Part shown: one piece after another, positions 1 through 10,389 of the stretch
How the letters are laid out: each line of letters starts with the position of its first letter
Position numbering within the stretch: the first letter of the stretch is position 1
Translations under genes and position numbers: made by a program
Notes under the pieces: model-generated
Databases searched by the model: none
What the model saw: the letters and a program-made list of their open reading frames with translations, nothing else
Told to the model about the DNA's origin: nothing
Origin: Rhizobium rhododendri
GTDB lineage: Bacteria > Pseudomonadota > Alphaproteobacteria > Rhizobiales > Rhizobiaceae
Direction of reading: 5' to 3'
Assembly: GCF_007000325.2 (NCBI RefSeq)
Contig: NZ_CP117267.1
Location: 1,240,001-1,304,000 of the forward strand
Length of the DNA stretch: 64,000 nt

Positions 1-770
1 TCGCCGGGCTCCAGTTGATGTACGTCGTAGCCGTTGCCGGTCCGCACGTCGGGAAGGTTTGCCGACATTCTCTCATCTGCCATGCTGATATCCCTTGCGA
101 TCGTCAGTTTGATGTTGTCCGGGCTACCGGCCACCAGTTGGACCGGCAGACCTGCCCATTCGGCAATCGATGCATCATCCGTGAAATCCGACCGACCGTC
201 GAGCGCGGCCTTTTCATGGGCGGCAAGAATAGCGGTAAGCTCGAAGGCCTGCGGCGTCTGGGCAGCGTAGAGCCCGGCGCGGGCAACGGTTTCAACCACG
301 AGACCGACAGAGCCGAGCCGCTTCAGCGTATCGGCGACCTGTATCGCAGGCAGCACGGCCGAGGCGCCGTTGTCGAGCGCGGTCATGATCTCGTCGAGGA
401 GGGTATGGTTAAAAAACGGGCGGACCGCATCGTGGATCAGCACATGAGTGACGTCGGCAGCCTCCAGCGACCTCAGGCCGGCCAGCACGGATTGCTGGCG
501 TGTCTCGCCGCCAAATACGGTGGAGACCGATGCTGCTTCGCTGATTCCCCCAAGCGCCTTCGCCAGCAGCGCTTCGTCATCACGATGAATAACCACGACT
601 ATTTGCAAAGGCTGGCGCCACGTCATAAAGCCTTCAAGCGTATGGGCGATAATCGCCTTGCCGCCGATCGGACGATACTGCTTCGGCCCGTCTTCCGGTG
701 AACCTGCCCGCTCGCCCCGCCCGGCCGCAACGACGATAATTCCGATCTTGATCGGTTGCTTTGCGTGCAT
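1..770 (-). CDS. ispDF: Bifunctional IspD/IspF (MEP pathway), 3' part cut by window edge
   Basis: The minus strand from the ATG at 768-770 reads an open frame to the window edge (256 codons visible). The N-terminal part is an IspD cytidylyltransferase, with the CTP-binding stretch [11 protein letters not shown] followed by GPKQY, and DAVRPF further in. The frame continues into GYDVHQL, the metal-binding Asp/His start of an IspF domain, so this is the fused enzyme common in alphaproteobacteria. It would make CDP-methylerythritol and then the 2,4-cyclodiphosphate for isoprenoid synthesis in the cytoplasm. Most of the IspF domain lies outside the window. It is transcribed divergently from dusB across 174 bases. 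Confidence 0.93.
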   Translation of the reverse strand, partial: MHAKQPIKIGIIVVAAGRGERAGSPEDGPKQYRPIGGKAIIAHTLEGFMTWRQPLQIVVVIHRDDEALLAKALGGISEAASVSTVFGGETRQQSVLAGLRSLEAADVTHVLIHDAVRPFFNHTLLDEIMTALDNGASAVLPAIQVADTLKRLGSVGLVVETVARAGLYAAQTPQAFELTAILAAHEKAALDGRSDFTDDASIAEWAGLPVQLVAGSPDNIKLTIARDISMADERMSANLPDVRTGNGYDVHQLEPG

Positions 771-944
771 TTGCGTCCTAAACCCCGGATTGTCAGTCAA
801 GTTCTGAAAGCGGGTCTATCGTCTCCCCCCGGGCTTTTCCAGCATTTGCCCAAAAAATATCGAGCACCTCCGAAAGCGCTTGGCAAGCATCGTAATTGTG
901 GCTAAAAATAGTGCAAATTCCTCGCGTGCCCGAAAGATAACCGA

Positions 945-1940
945 TTGTCAGCCATCGACATTGCATCCCCTTTGTCCATCGGGCCTGTCCAGATTAGAAA
1001 CCGGGTGGTGCTTGCGCCGATGTCCGGGGTGACGGATCTGCCCTTTCGCCAACTGGCAATGTGCTTCGGTGCGGGCCTTGTCGTCACTGAAATGGTGGCG
1101 AGCCGCGAGCTCGTTCAGGACACGGCAGAATCCTGGTCGCGCCTCAAGCATGCAGGTCTAAAGCCCCATATGGTGCAACTTGCCGGTCGCGATGCCTACT
1201 GGCTGGCGGAAGCTGCGAAGATTGCCGCCGGAAACGGCGCAGATATCATCGATATCAACATGGGTTGCCCGGCCAAGAAGGTCATTGGCGGCTATGCCGG
1301 TTCGGCCCTGATGCGCGAGCCCGATCATGCACTGTCGCTGATCGAGGCAACGGTCAACGCCGTCGACGTGCCGGTAACGCTGAAGATGCGCCTTGGATGG
1401 GACGAGAAGTCCATCAATGCCCCCGATATCGCAAGGCGCGCCGAGCAGGCCGGCATCAAGCTCGTCACGATCCACGGTAGAACGCGCATGCAGTTCTATC
1501 AGGGGCGCGCCGATTGGGATGCGATCCGCGCAGTGCGCGACGCTGTCTCCATTCCCCTGGTTGCAAACGGCGATGTCGAGACATCCGGGGACGTTGCCGA
1601 GATCCTCCGTCGCTCGGGCGCCGATGCCGTCATGGTGGGACGCGGATGCCAGGGGCGACCCTGGCACGCCGGTTTCCTTGCCGGCCATGCAGCCCCTTCG
1701 GCAACCGAGATCGCCGACATTGCTGTCGACCATTATCACGCCATGCTCGAATTCCATGGTGCTCAGGTCGGCTTGCGTCATGCGCGCAAGCACCTGGGTT
1801 GGTATCTCGATCGCCATGCGCCGGCCTTCGACAAATCGGTCATCATGACATCGACCGATGCAGGGCAGGTGGCATCGCTTTTACACGAGGCGCTGTCCGG
1901 TCAATCGGGCGGCTCCCAAATGACGCAGGAGGCAGCATGA
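945..1940 (+). CDS. dusB: tRNA-dihydrouridine synthase, DusB/NifR3 type
   Basis: This 331-residue flavoprotein reduces uridine to dihydrouridine in tRNA. The TIM barrel opens with [15 protein letters not shown], and the catalytic region INMGCPAKK (about residues 103-111) carries the conserved Cys. NGDV and [12 protein letters not shown] near residues 210-240 are the FMN-phosphate-binding segments. The start is TTG at 945: an in-frame stop lies at 909-911 and no ATG or GTG lies between, so TTG is the only upstream option. It is first in the ntr operon and its stop overlaps the ntrB start (ATGA). This is the gene called nifR3 in older rhizobial literature. Confidence 0.93.
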   Translation: MSAIDIASPLSIGPVQIRNRVVLAPMSGVTDLPFRQLAMCFGAGLVVTEMVASRELVQDTAESWSRLKHAGLKPHMVQLAGRDAYWLAEAAKIAAGNGADIIDINMGCPAKKVIGGYAGSALMREPDHALSLIEATVNAVDVPVTLKMRLGWDEKSINAPDIARRAEQAGIKLVTIHGRTRMQFYQGRADWDAIRAVRDAVSIPLVANGDVETSGDVAEILRRSGADAVMVGRGCQGRPWHAGFLAGHAAPSATEIADIAVDHYHAMLEFHGAQVGLRHARKHLGWYLDRHAPAFDKSVIMTSTDAGQVASLLHEALSGQSGGSQMTQEAA

Positions 1941-3085
1941 CTTCCGGGTCAAAACACGAGCCCGCCGGCCACACCGTTGCCATGGCGGTGCTCAACGCCA
2001 TCCAGAACCCCGTCGTCATGGTCGACGAGGCCGGCCTGATGGTTTTTGCCAACTGGGAGGCCGAGGCATTCTTCGGCGCCAGTGCCTCGCATCTGGCGCG
2101 CTACAATATCTCGACCTTCATTCCTTTTGGCAGCCCTTTGATCGGACTGATAGACCAGGTGCGCGAACGCCGCGCGCCGGTCAGCGAATACCGCGTCGAC
2201 CTGAGTTCGCCGCGCCTCGGCCAGGACAAGCTTGTCGACATCTACGTGGCGCCGGTGGTGAGCGAGCCCGGCTGCGTCGTGATTGTCTTCCAGGAACGCT
2301 CGATGGCCGACAAGATCGACCGTCAACTGACGCACAGAGCCGCAGCCCGTTCCGTTACCGGTCTCGCCTCGATGCTCGCCCATGAAATCAAGAACCCGCT
2401 TTCGGGCATTCGCGGCGCCGCCCAGTTGCTCGAACAGTCGGCTGCAGACGATGACCGCGCCCTGACCCGTCTGATCTGCGACGAGACCGACCGGATCGTA
2501 TCGCTCGTCGACCGCATGGAAGTGTTCTCCGACGAGCGACCGGTCGACCGGACGCCGGTCAATATCCACTCCGTGCTCGACCGGGTGAAGGCCGTCGCCA
2601 AGGCGGGCTTCGGGCGCAACATCAAGATCACCGAGAACTACGATCCGTCGTTGCCAGCCGTCTACGCCAACCGGGACCAGCTTGTGCAGGTCTTTCTCAA
2701 CCTCATCAAGAACGCCGCTGAGGCCGTTGCCGACCGCCCCGATGGCGAGATCGTGCTGACCACCGCCTATCGACCGGGCATTCGGCTTTCGGTTGCCGGC
2801 TCGCGCGAAAAGATTTCGCTGCCGCTGGAGTTCTGCGTCATCGACAATGGACCGGGCGTGCCGGCCGATTTGCTGCCGCACCTGTTCGATCCGTTCATCA
2901 CCACCAAGACCAACGGCACCGGCCTCGGCCTTGCGCTGGTCGCCAAGATCATTGGCGATCACGGCGGCATTGTCGAATGCGACAGCCAGAACCACAAGAC
3001 CACCTTCCGCGTTTTGATGCCGGCTTCCAAGGGTACCACTCCCGAAGACTCCCTTCCCGCGAACACCACAGGATCTTCCAGATGA
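1937..3085 (+). CDS. ntrB: Nitrogen regulation sensor histidine kinase NtrB
   Basis: A 382-residue soluble kinase/phosphatase for NtrC. A PAS domain fills roughly residues 15-125. The H-box [13 protein letters not shown] places the phospho-accepting His at residue 149, and the ATPase domain shows NLIKNAAEA (N box), DNGPGVP (G1) and TGLGLALV (G2). There are no membrane segments, as expected for a protein controlled by cytoplasmic PII (glnB is in this window). The ATG overlaps the dusB stop, and a longer upstream open frame only overlaps dusB and carries no domain. It is translationally coupled to ntrC by another ATGA overlap. Confidence 0.95.
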   Translation: MTSGSKHEPAGHTVAMAVLNAIQNPVVMVDEAGLMVFANWEAEAFFGASASHLARYNISTFIPFGSPLIGLIDQVRERRAPVSEYRVDLSSPRLGQDKLVDIYVAPVVSEPGCVVIVFQERSMADKIDRQLTHRAAARSVTGLASMLAHEIKNPLSGIRGAAQLLEQSAADDDRALTRLICDETDRIVSLVDRMEVFSDERPVDRTPVNIHSVLDRVKAVAKAGFGRNIKITENYDPSLPAVYANRDQLVQVFLNLIKNAAEAVADRPDGEIVLTTAYRPGIRLSVAGSREKISLPLEFCVIDNGPGVPADLLPHLFDPFITTKTNGTGLGLALVAKIIGDHGGIVECDSQNHKTTFRVLMPASKGTTPEDSLPANTTGSSR

Positions 3086-4533
3086 CTGCTACGATACTTG
3101 TCGCTGACGACGATGCGGCCATTCGCACAGTTCTCAACCAGGCCCTCAGCCGGGCAGGGTACGATGTGCGCATCACGTCCAATGCCGCCACGCTCTGGCG
3201 CTGGATTTCCGCCGGCGAGGGCGATCTTGTGGTCACCGACGTGGTGATGCCCGACGAGAACGCCTTCGACCTGCTGCCGCGCATCAAGAAGGCAAGGCCT
3301 GAACTGCCTGTGCTGGTGATGAGCGCGCAGAATACGTTCATGACGGCGATCAAGGCGTCGGAGAAGGGGGCCTACGACTACCTGCCGAAGCCGTTCGACC
3401 TTACCGAACTGATCGCCATCATCGGCCGCGCGCTCGCCGAGCCGAAGCGTCGCCCGATGAAGATCGAGGACGACATGCAGGACGGAATGCCACTCGTCGG
3501 CCGTTCGGCGGCGATGCAGGAAATCTACCGGGTGCTCGCCCGCCTGATGCAGACCGACCTGACGCTGATGATCACCGGCGAATCGGGCACCGGCAAAGAG
3601 CTCGTCGCCCGGGCGCTACACGACTACGGTAAGCGCCGAAACGGTCCCTTCGTCGCCATCAACATGGCAGCCATTCCGCGAGACCTGATCGAATCGGAAC
3701 TGTTCGGCCATGAAAAGGGAGCCTTCACCGGCGCCCAGAATCGCTCGACAGGTCGTTTCGAGCAGGCCGAGGGCGGCACGCTGTTCCTGGATGAAATCGG
3801 CGACATGCCGATGGATGCCCAGACCCGATTGCTGCGCGTTCTGCAGCAGGGGGAGTACACCACAGTCGGTGGTCGCACGCCGATCCGCACCGATGTCCGC
3901 ATTGTCGCGGCTACCAACAAGGATCTGAAGCAGGCGATCAACCAGGGCGTTTTCCGCGAAGACCTGTATTACCGCCTCAACGTCGTGCCGCTGCGCCTGC
4001 CGCCGCTGCGCGACCGCGCCGAGGACATTCCTGATCTGGTCCGCCATTTCATCCAGCAGGCCGAAAAAGAAGGTCTCGGTACCAAGCGATTCGACACCGA
4101 AGCGCTTGAGCTGATGAAAGCCTATCCGTGGCCCGGCAACGTCCGCGAGCTGGAAAACCTCATCCGACGCCTGATGGCGCTCTATCCGCAGGAAGTCATC
4201 ACCCGCGAGATCATCGATTCGGAACTCCGCGCCGATGTCGCCGACAGCCCGATCGACAAGGGCCCGGTACGCACGGGAACGATGACCATCGCCCAGGCGG
4301 TGGAAGAAAACATGCGCGCCTATTTCACCAGCTTCGGCGATAACCTGCCACCGCCCGGCCTTTACGATCGCGTTCTCACGGAGCTCGAATATCCGCTGAT
4401 TCTGGCCGCGCTGACGGCCACACGGGGTAACCAGATCAAGGCGGCCGATCTCCTCGGTCTCAACCGCAATACTTTGCGCAAGAAGATCCGGGAACTGGGC
4501 GTCTCCGTGTACCGCAGTTCGCGCACGGCTTGA
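3082..4533 (+). CDS. ntrC: Nitrogen regulator NtrC (sigma-54 activator)
   Basis: A 483-residue response regulator. The receiver domain carries the acidic pocket DDD at residues 9-11, phospho-acceptor Asp53 ([10 protein letters not shown]) and Lys103. The central AAA+ domain has Walker A GESGTGKE and the sigma-54 contact loop GAFTGA in [13 protein letters not shown], with Walker [12 protein letters not shown] Fis-type helix-turn-helix closes the protein ([16 protein letters not shown]). All key residues are intact, so it should activate sigma-54 promoters under nitrogen limitation. The start is the ATG overlapping the ntrB stop, which puts the receiver domain at the N terminus. Confidence 0.96.
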   Translation: MTATILVADDDAAIRTVLNQALSRAGYDVRITSNAATLWRWISAGEGDLVVTDVVMPDENAFDLLPRIKKARPELPVLVMSAQNTFMTAIKASEKGAYDYLPKPFDLTELIAIIGRALAEPKRRPMKIEDDMQDGMPLVGRSAAMQEIYRVLARLMQTDLTLMITGESGTGKELVARALHDYGKRRNGPFVAINMAAIPRDLIESELFGHEKGAFTGAQNRSTGRFEQAEGGTLFLDEIGDMPMDAQTRLLRVLQQGEYTTVGGRTPIRTDVRIVAATNKDLKQAINQGVFREDLYYRLNVVPLRLPPLRDRAEDIPDLVRHFIQQAEKEGLGTKRFDTEALELMKAYPWPGNVRELENLIRRLMALYPQEVITREIIDSELRADVADSPIDKGPVRTGTMTIAQAVEENMRAYFTSFGDNLPPPGLYDRVLTELEYPLILAALTATRGNQIKAADLLGLNRNTLRKKIRELGVSVYRSSRTA

Positions 4534-4806
4534 CAACCGCCTCGCAACCGTTGCATTTTCGCCACAATGCGTTGCTTAAAGGTCACGCAGCCGGTGGAGG
4601 AATTTCCGAGGCGGTCTTGCGACAATCGCAATGTATCGAAGCTGTCTGAAGGTTGATGCACTCACAGTGTGCCGACTCCTGGCCAACTCGACGTTGTGAC
4701 GGGTAGGTTACCCTCCTGGTCGCAGATTGCCGAATGCTGTGTCCTGCAAACCCGGTTTATCCAGTGGGCCAAGCGCTTCCGAGCGCCGGTGCCGGGAGAC
4801 GAATGT

Positions 4807-7080
4807 ATGAACGAGGACGCTGTAGCGCCGTCTGTCAGCGGCCAGGCGATCGTCAAGGTCACCGACCGCCGTGCGAGCTTTGCCTTGCCCGGCCTGATAC
4901 TGGCAGGCGGAGCCTTGCTCTGCGCCGGCGTGACGCTTTTCATATTGCTCGGCCTGACACCCGTTCCGCCCACCTCCCATGTCGTCGTCGCCTCCGTTAT
5001 CGTCAATTCGCTGTTCGTCGCGGCGCTGATCATCCTGATCGGTCGCGAAGTCTTCCGGCTTTTCAAGGCGCGTAGCCGTGGTCGTGCCGCAGCCCGCCTG
5101 CATATCCGCATCGTCGTGCTGTTCTCCATCGTCGCCATAACGCCAGCCATCCTCGTGGCGATATTTGCCAGCTTGACGCTGAATGTCGGCCTTGATCGTT
5201 GGTTCGCGTTACGAACCCAGCAGATCATCCGCTCGTCGCAGAACGTTGCGCAGGCTTATCTCATGGAAAATGCGAGCTACCTGCAGGGGCAGACCGCGTC
5301 GATGGGCAACGACCTCGAGCGCAACCACACGCTCTACAGCCTGGACAGGACGGGCTTTGCGGACCTGATGACCCGTCAGGCCAAAGGGCGCGGTCTCCTG
5401 GGCGCCTTCCTGGTTCGCGGCGACGGTTCGGCCATCGTCCAGGCTGACATCAAGACGGAGCGGCCGCTGCCGGCCATTCCCAAGGATGCGCTGGAAGCCT
5501 CGGCCGGCGGACAGCCGACACTCATTCCCCCGGGCGTGACCAACCTCGTCGGTGCCATCATCAAGCTCGACGAAATTCCCGGCGCTTTCCTGTACACCGT
5601 TCGGGCCGTCGATCCGCGCGTGATGAATGCCATGCGCATGGTCGAGGAAAACACCGCCGAGTACAAGGGTATGGAAGAGGGGCGCATGTCCCTCCAGATC
5701 GCCTTTGCAGTTCTCTATATCGGCTTTGCCCTGATCGTCCTGCTGGCGGCAATCTGGACCGCCATCGCTGTCGCCGACCGGATCGTCCGGCCGATCCGGC
5801 TGTTGATCAGTGCGGCCGACAACGTCGCCTCCGGCAACATGAATGTGCTGGTGCCGGTGCGTGCGGCCGATGGCGACGTCGGCAGCCTGTCGCGGACGTT
5901 CAACAAGATGATTTCCGAGATCCGCACCCAGCGTGACGAGATCCTTGAGGCCAAGGACGAGGTCGACGACCGTCGCCGCTTTATCGAGGCCGTATTGTCG
6001 GGCGTTACCGCAGCCGTCATCGGCGTCGAGCACGATCGCCGCATCACTATCGTCAACCTTTCCGCAGAAGTGCTGCTGACGCTTTCGAGCAACGAACTGC
6101 TGGGCAAGAGCCTTGCCGAGATTGCCCCCGAGGTCGATCAGGTCGTGACGGAAGCGACCGCTCGCCATCGCAATGACTTCCGCAAGCAGATCAGCCTGGT
6201 GCGCGGTGGAACCGTCCGCACGTTAAGCGTCCAGGTGACGCGCGAAGAAACGCGCGACATGAAGGAGTCCTATGTCATCACGCTCGATGACATCACCGAC
6301 CTCGTCATCGCCCAGCGATCGACGGCTTGGGCGGATGTCGCTCGCCGCATTGCCCACGAGATCAAGAACCCGCTGACGCCGATCCAGCTTTCCGCCGAGC
6401 GTATCCGCAGGCGCTACGGCAAGCAGATCGACGAGAACGACCGCGCAGTGTTCGACCAGTGCACAGATACGATCATTCGCCAGGTCGGCGACATCGGACG
6501 TATGGTCGACGAATTCTCCTCCTTCGCCCGCATGCCAAAGCCTACCATGGAGCCCACGGACCTGCGCAGCATCATCCGCGATGCTGCCTTCCTGCGGGAG
6601 ATGGGTAACAACCATGTCAAGTTCAAACGCGAACTCGGCAGCGAACCGCTCGTCGGCATGTTCGATACCCGCATGCTCGGACAGGCGTTCGGCAATATCA
6701 TCAAGAATGCCGTCGAGGCGATCGATGCGGTTGGTGCCGGGGAGGAACGGGGCGAGCCGACCATCCTCGTCCGGGCGTCGCTTGATCGGGAGCGCGACCG
6801 CTTCACCGTCGATGTCATCGATAACGGTCGCGGCCTGCCGGTGGAAAACCGCCACAGCATCCTTGAGCCCTATATGACGATGCGGGAAAAGGGCACGGGC
6901 CTCGGCCTGGCAATCGTCAAGAAGATTATAGAAGACCATGGCGGGCAGCTCGAACTGCACGATGCTCCCGCCGAATTCGACCAGGGAAGGGGAGCCATGA
7001 TCCGCGTGCATCTGCCACGCCGCGAACTGGCGACCATCGCTCCCGAGGCAAACGACAAGGAAGCAGCTTATGGCATCTGA
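4807..7080 (+). CDS. ntrY: Membrane sensor histidine kinase NtrY
   Basis: A 757-residue membrane kinase, partner of NtrX. Three hydrophobic segments fall in about the first 130 residues, followed by an extracytoplasmic region and a further segment near residues 300-325 that leads into a HAMP linker (ADRIVRPIRLL). A PAS domain follows, then the H-box [14 protein letters not shown] and an ATPase domain with NIIKNAVEA, DNGRGLP and TGLGLAIVKK. I start at ATG 4807 because GGGAGA lies just upstream. The frame is open back to 4669, so a longer form cannot be excluded. The 3' end overlaps ntrX by 11 bases, implying co-translation. Confidence 0.93.
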   Translation: MNEDAVAPSVSGQAIVKVTDRRASFALPGLILAGGALLCAGVTLFILLGLTPVPPTSHVVVASVIVNSLFVAALIILIGREVFRLFKARSRGRAAARLHIRIVVLFSIVAITPAILVAIFASLTLNVGLDRWFALRTQQIIRSSQNVAQAYLMENASYLQGQTASMGNDLERNHTLYSLDRTGFADLMTRQAKGRGLLGAFLVRGDGSAIVQADIKTERPLPAIPKDALEASAGGQPTLIPPGVTNLVGAIIKLDEIPGAFLYTVRAVDPRVMNAMRMVEENTAEYKGMEEGRMSLQIAFAVLYIGFALIVLLAAIWTAIAVADRIVRPIRLLISAADNVASGNMNVLVPVRAADGDVGSLSRTFNKMISEIRTQRDEILEAKDEVDDRRRFIEAVLSGVTAAVIGVEHDRRITIVNLSAEVLLTLSSNELLGKSLAEIAPEVDQVVTEATARHRNDFRKQISLVRGGTVRTLSVQVTREETRDMKESYVITLDDITDLVIAQRSTAWADVARRIAHEIKNPLTPIQLSAERIRRRYGKQIDENDRAVFDQCTDTIIRQVGDIGRMVDEFSSFARMPKPTMEPTDLRSIIRDAAFLREMGNNHVKFKRELGSEPLVGMFDTRMLGQAFGNIIKNAVEAIDAVGAGEERGEPTILVRASLDRERDRFTVDVIDNGRGLPVENRHSILEPYMTMREKGTGLGLAIVKKIIEDHGGQLELHDAPAEFDQGRGAMIRVHLPRRELATIAPEANDKEAAYGI

Positions 7081-8434
7081 TATTCTGGTGGTGGACGACG
7101 AGGAAGACATTCGCGAGATTGTCTCCGGTATTCTCTCCGACGAGGGCCACGAGACCCGCACGGCGCATGACAGCGACAGTGCGCTCGCGACCATCGCCGA
7201 GCGCGTGCCGCGCCTGATATTTCTCGATATCTGGATGCAGGGCAGCAAGCTCGACGGGCTGGCGCTGCTGGACGAGATCAAGATACGTCACCCGGATTTG
7301 CCGGTGGTGATGATTTCGGGTCATGGCAACGTCGAGACAGCCGTTTCCGCCATCAAGCGCGGTGCCTTCGATTTTATCGAGAAGCCCTTCAAGGCCGACC
7401 GTCTTATCCTGATCGCCGAGCGGGCGCTCGAAAACTCCAAGCTCAAGAAGGAAGTGGTCGACCTGAAGCGGCGCACAGGCGACACGATCGAGCTGATCGG
7501 TACTTCGGTCGCGGTGTCGCAGTTGCGCCAGACCATCGACAAGGTGGCGCCGACCAACAGCCGCGTCATGATCTTCGGCCCGTCCGGCTCCGGCAAGGAG
7601 CTGGTGGCGCGCATGGTGCACAAGAAGTCGACCCGCGCCAACGGCCCGTTCGTCGCCCTCAACGCGGCCAATATCACGCCGGACCGCATGGAAGTGGCGC
7701 TGTTCGGCACAGAGGGATCTCCGGGGCAGGCACGCAAGATCGGCGCCCTCGAGGAAGCCCATCGCGGGATGCTCTATCTGGACGAAGTCGGCGAAATGCC
7801 GCGCGAGACGCAGAACAAGATCCTGCGGGTGCTGGTGGACCAGCAGTTCGAGCGCGTCGGCGGCTCCAAGCGCGTCAAGGTCGACGTCCGTATCATCTCG
7901 TCGACGGCTTACAATCTCGAAAGCAGGATCGCTGAAAACCTCTTCCGCGAGGATCTCTATCACCGGCTGGCCGTGGTGCCTGTCCGCGTCCCGGCGCTTG
8001 CCGAGCGTCGCGAGGACATTCCGTTCCTGGTAGACCAGCTGATGCGGCAGATCTCCGAGCAGGCCGGTATCCGCCAGCGCCGCATCGGCGACGACGCCAT
8101 GGCGGTGCTGCAGGCTCATGACTGGCCAGGCAATATTCGCCAACTGCGCAACAATATCGAGCGGCTGATGATTCTCGCCCGCACCGACGGACCGGACACA
8201 CCGATCACCGCCGAGATGCTGCCGACCGATCTGGGCGATATGCTGCCGAAGGTGTCGGCGCAGAACGACTATCACATCATGACGTTGCCTCTGCGCGAGG
8301 CCCGCGAAATGTTCGAACGCGATTACCTGATCGCCCAGATCAACCGTTTCGGCGGCAACATCTCGCGGACTGCCGAGTTCGTCGGCATGGAGCGATCGGC
8401 GCTGCATCGCAAGCTGAAGTCGCTGGGCGTGTGA
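7070..8434 (+). CDS. ntrX: Response regulator NtrX (NtrC-like, no GAFTGA loop)
   Basis: A 454-residue NtrC-family regulator with a receiver domain (acidic residues VVDDEED, phospho-acceptor Asp53 in FLDIWMQG, Lys in FIEKPF), an AAA+ domain and a C-terminal helix-turn-helix (SRTAEFVGMERSALHRKLKSL). Walker A (GPSGSGKE) and Walker B (LYLDEVGEMP) are intact. Where NtrC has [12 protein letters not shown], this protein reads LFGTEGSPGQARKIG, so the sigma-54 contact loop is missing. It therefore probably regulates through the housekeeping polymerase or as a repressor, as reported for other alphaproteobacterial NtrX proteins. It follows ntrY with an 11-base overlap. Confidence 0.94.
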   Translation: MASDILVVDDEEDIREIVSGILSDEGHETRTAHDSDSALATIAERVPRLIFLDIWMQGSKLDGLALLDEIKIRHPDLPVVMISGHGNVETAVSAIKRGAFDFIEKPFKADRLILIAERALENSKLKKEVVDLKRRTGDTIELIGTSVAVSQLRQTIDKVAPTNSRVMIFGPSGSGKELVARMVHKKSTRANGPFVALNAANITPDRMEVALFGTEGSPGQARKIGALEEAHRGMLYLDEVGEMPRETQNKILRVLVDQQFERVGGSKRVKVDVRIISSTAYNLESRIAENLFREDLYHRLAVVPVRVPALAERREDIPFLVDQLMRQISEQAGIRQRRIGDDAMAVLQAHDWPGNIRQLRNNIERLMILARTDGPDTPITAEMLPTDLGDMLPKVSAQNDYHIMTLPLREAREMFERDYLIAQINRFGGNISRTAEFVGMERSALHRKLKSLGV

Positions 8435-8711
8435 GTCGCCGGGCCGGCGGACGATAGCCGGCTGGGCCACATGCTTCGAGGGAAGGATGTGATTTTATCG
8501 GTCTCCGGCGGGATATATAAGCAATTGCCAGCGGTTAGGGAGGTGACATTTGCCGAAATTCCGGCATAGCCTTTTCGACATTGCGGAAAAGACTGCGATT
8601 TGATACCAAGATTTGCTGGAGGAGAGGCGAGGGTATCTCCTGCCGCATCCCATAGTCTATGATGATATTGCACCGGCTGAAATGGTCGGCAAGAAAGAAA
8701 GAAGCGGCGCC

Positions 8712-8954
8712 ATGGCGGAACGTTCTCAGAATTTGCAGGACTTATTTCTCAATACGGTTCGCAAACAAAAGATTTCACTGACGATTTTTTTGATTAACGG
8801 TGTAAAACTCACGGGCGTTGTTACGTCCTTCGACAATTTCTGCGTCCTGTTGCGTCGTGACGGCCATTCTCAGCTTGTCTACAAGCACGCTATCTCTACG
8901 ATCATGCCAGGCCAGCCCATGCAAATGTTCGAAAGCGAAGAAGCCGCTTCCTGA
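8712..8954 (+). CDS. hfq: RNA chaperone Hfq
   Basis: An 80-residue Sm-like hexameric RNA chaperone that pairs small RNAs with mRNAs. Sm1 is seen in [15 protein letters not shown] and following strands, Sm2 in YKHAIST; the C-terminal tail is short, as in other rhizobial Hfq proteins. I start at ATG 8712 ([10 protein letters not shown]), since upstream in-frame codons add sequence that does not look like Hfq. The 277 bases between ntrX and hfq probably carry its promoter, though I could not assign a clear one. hflX follows. Confidence 0.96.
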
Positions 8955-9042
8955 CTGCATCCCCGATAGGATTTCTGACATCACAACACGCGATACCAAA
9001 AATGACAGCATCATCCCGGAAGCTGAAAAGCACAGGGATGAC

Positions 9043-10371
9043 ATGCGGGCCGTCGTCATCGTTCCTGTTCTGAAACAGGCGCGCGGCAGGGCTTCCAAAC
9101 CCGACGGCACCGTTACCACGACACGCACGCCGGAAAGCCGGCTGGAGGAAGGCAGGGGTCTGGCCCATGCCATCGACCTCGAAGTCATGTATGGCGCCAT
9201 TGTCCCCGTCAACGAACCCCGTCCCGGGACGTTGCTCGGCAGCGGCAAGATCGAGGAGATCGGCGCGCTACTCGACGAGTTCAATGCGGGCCTGGTCATC
9301 GTCGACCATCCGCTGACGCCCGTGCAGCAGCGCAATCTCGAGAAGGAATGGGGCGCCAAGGTCATCGACCGGACGGGCCTGATCCTGGAAATCTTCGGCC
9401 GCCGCGCCTCCACCAAGGAAGGTACGCTGCAGGTCGATCTTGCCCATCTCAATTACCAGAAGGGCCGCCTGGTCCGCAGCTGGACCCACCTTGAACGCCA
9501 GCGCGGCGGCGCGGGCTTCATGGGCGGCCCCGGCGAAACCCAGATCGAGGCCGACCGTCGTCAGCTGCAGGACCGGATCATCAAGCTCGAGAAAGAACTC
9601 GAGCAGGTGGTGCGGACGCGCCAGCTGCATCGTGCCAAGCGTCGGAAGGTGCCGCATCCGATCGTGGCTCTGGTCGGCTATACCAATGCCGGCAAGTCGA
9701 CGCTGTTCAACCGCATCACCGGCGCCGGCGTGCTGGCCGAGGACATGCTGTTTGCGACGCTCGACCCGACGCTGCGCCGCATGAAGCTGCCGCAGGGCCG
9801 CACCGTCATCATGTCCGACACCGTCGGCTTCATCTCAGACCTGCCCACCCATCTCGTGGCAGCCTTCCGCGCCACGCTGGAAGAGGTGCTCGAGGCAGAC
9901 CTGATCCTGCACGTGCGCGACATGGCGGATGAGGACAATGCTGCCCAGAGCGTCGACGTAATGCGCATCCTGGCCGACCTCGGTATCGACGAGGCCGAGG
10001 GCGAAAAGCGCATCATCGAGGTCTGGAACAAGATCGACCGGCTCGAGCCCGAAGCCCATGACGCGATGATGCAGAAGGCCTCGACGGCGAAAAACGTCAT
10101 CGCCGTGTCGGCGATCACCGGCGAGGGCGTCGAGACGCTGATGGACGAGATCAGCGGCCGGCTCTCGGGCGTGCTGGTCGAGGCAACGATCACGCTGCCG
10201 CTCGACAAGCTGGCCCTTTTGCCCTGGCTCTACAGCCACGGCATCGTCGACGGCCGCGAGGATCATGAGGACGGTACGGTGTCTCTCGACGTCCGCCTTT
10301 CGGAAGCCGAAACCGCCGAGCTGGAACGGCGCATGGGCAACGGTCAGAAGGCGCAAAACGCCGACTGGTGA
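9043..10371 (+). CDS. hflX: Ribosome-associated GTPase HflX
   Basis: A 442-residue GTPase that binds the 50S subunit and splits or rescues stalled ribosomes. The N-terminal HflX domain includes GSGKIEEI and the glycine-rich GGAGFMGGPGETQIE. The G domain shows G1 GYTNAGKST, G3 DTVGF and G4 NKID. I chose ATG 9043 because CAGGGA sits upstream at good spacing. The frame is open further back into hfq, so a non-ATG start a little upstream (for example near 8971) is possible. hfq-hflX order is conserved in many proteobacteria. Confidence 0.92.
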   Translation: MRAVVIVPVLKQARGRASKPDGTVTTTRTPESRLEEGRGLAHAIDLEVMYGAIVPVNEPRPGTLLGSGKIEEIGALLDEFNAGLVIVDHPLTPVQQRNLEKEWGAKVIDRTGLILEIFGRRASTKEGTLQVDLAHLNYQKGRLVRSWTHLERQRGGAGFMGGPGETQIEADRRQLQDRIIKLEKELEQVVRTRQLHRAKRRKVPHPIVALVGYTNAGKSTLFNRITGAGVLAEDMLFATLDPTLRRMKLPQGRTVIMSDTVGFISDLPTHLVAAFRATLEEVLEADLILHVRDMADEDNAAQSVDVMRILADLGIDEAEGEKRIIEVWNKIDRLEPEAHDAMMQKASTAKNVIAVSAITGEGVETLMDEISGRLSGVLVEATITLPLDKLALLPWLYSHGIVDGREDHEDGTVSLDVRLSEAETAELERRMGNGQKAQNADW

Positions 10372-10389
10372 ACTATTCGGGACGGCAGC

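Noticed and set aside
862..890. TGGCA-like sequence before dusB as a sigma-54 promoter
   Set aside because: The -12 GC pair is absent at the required spacing.
6926..8470. 514-codon minus-strand open frame opposite ntrX
   Set aside because: Antisense shadow; ntrX on the + strand is complete.
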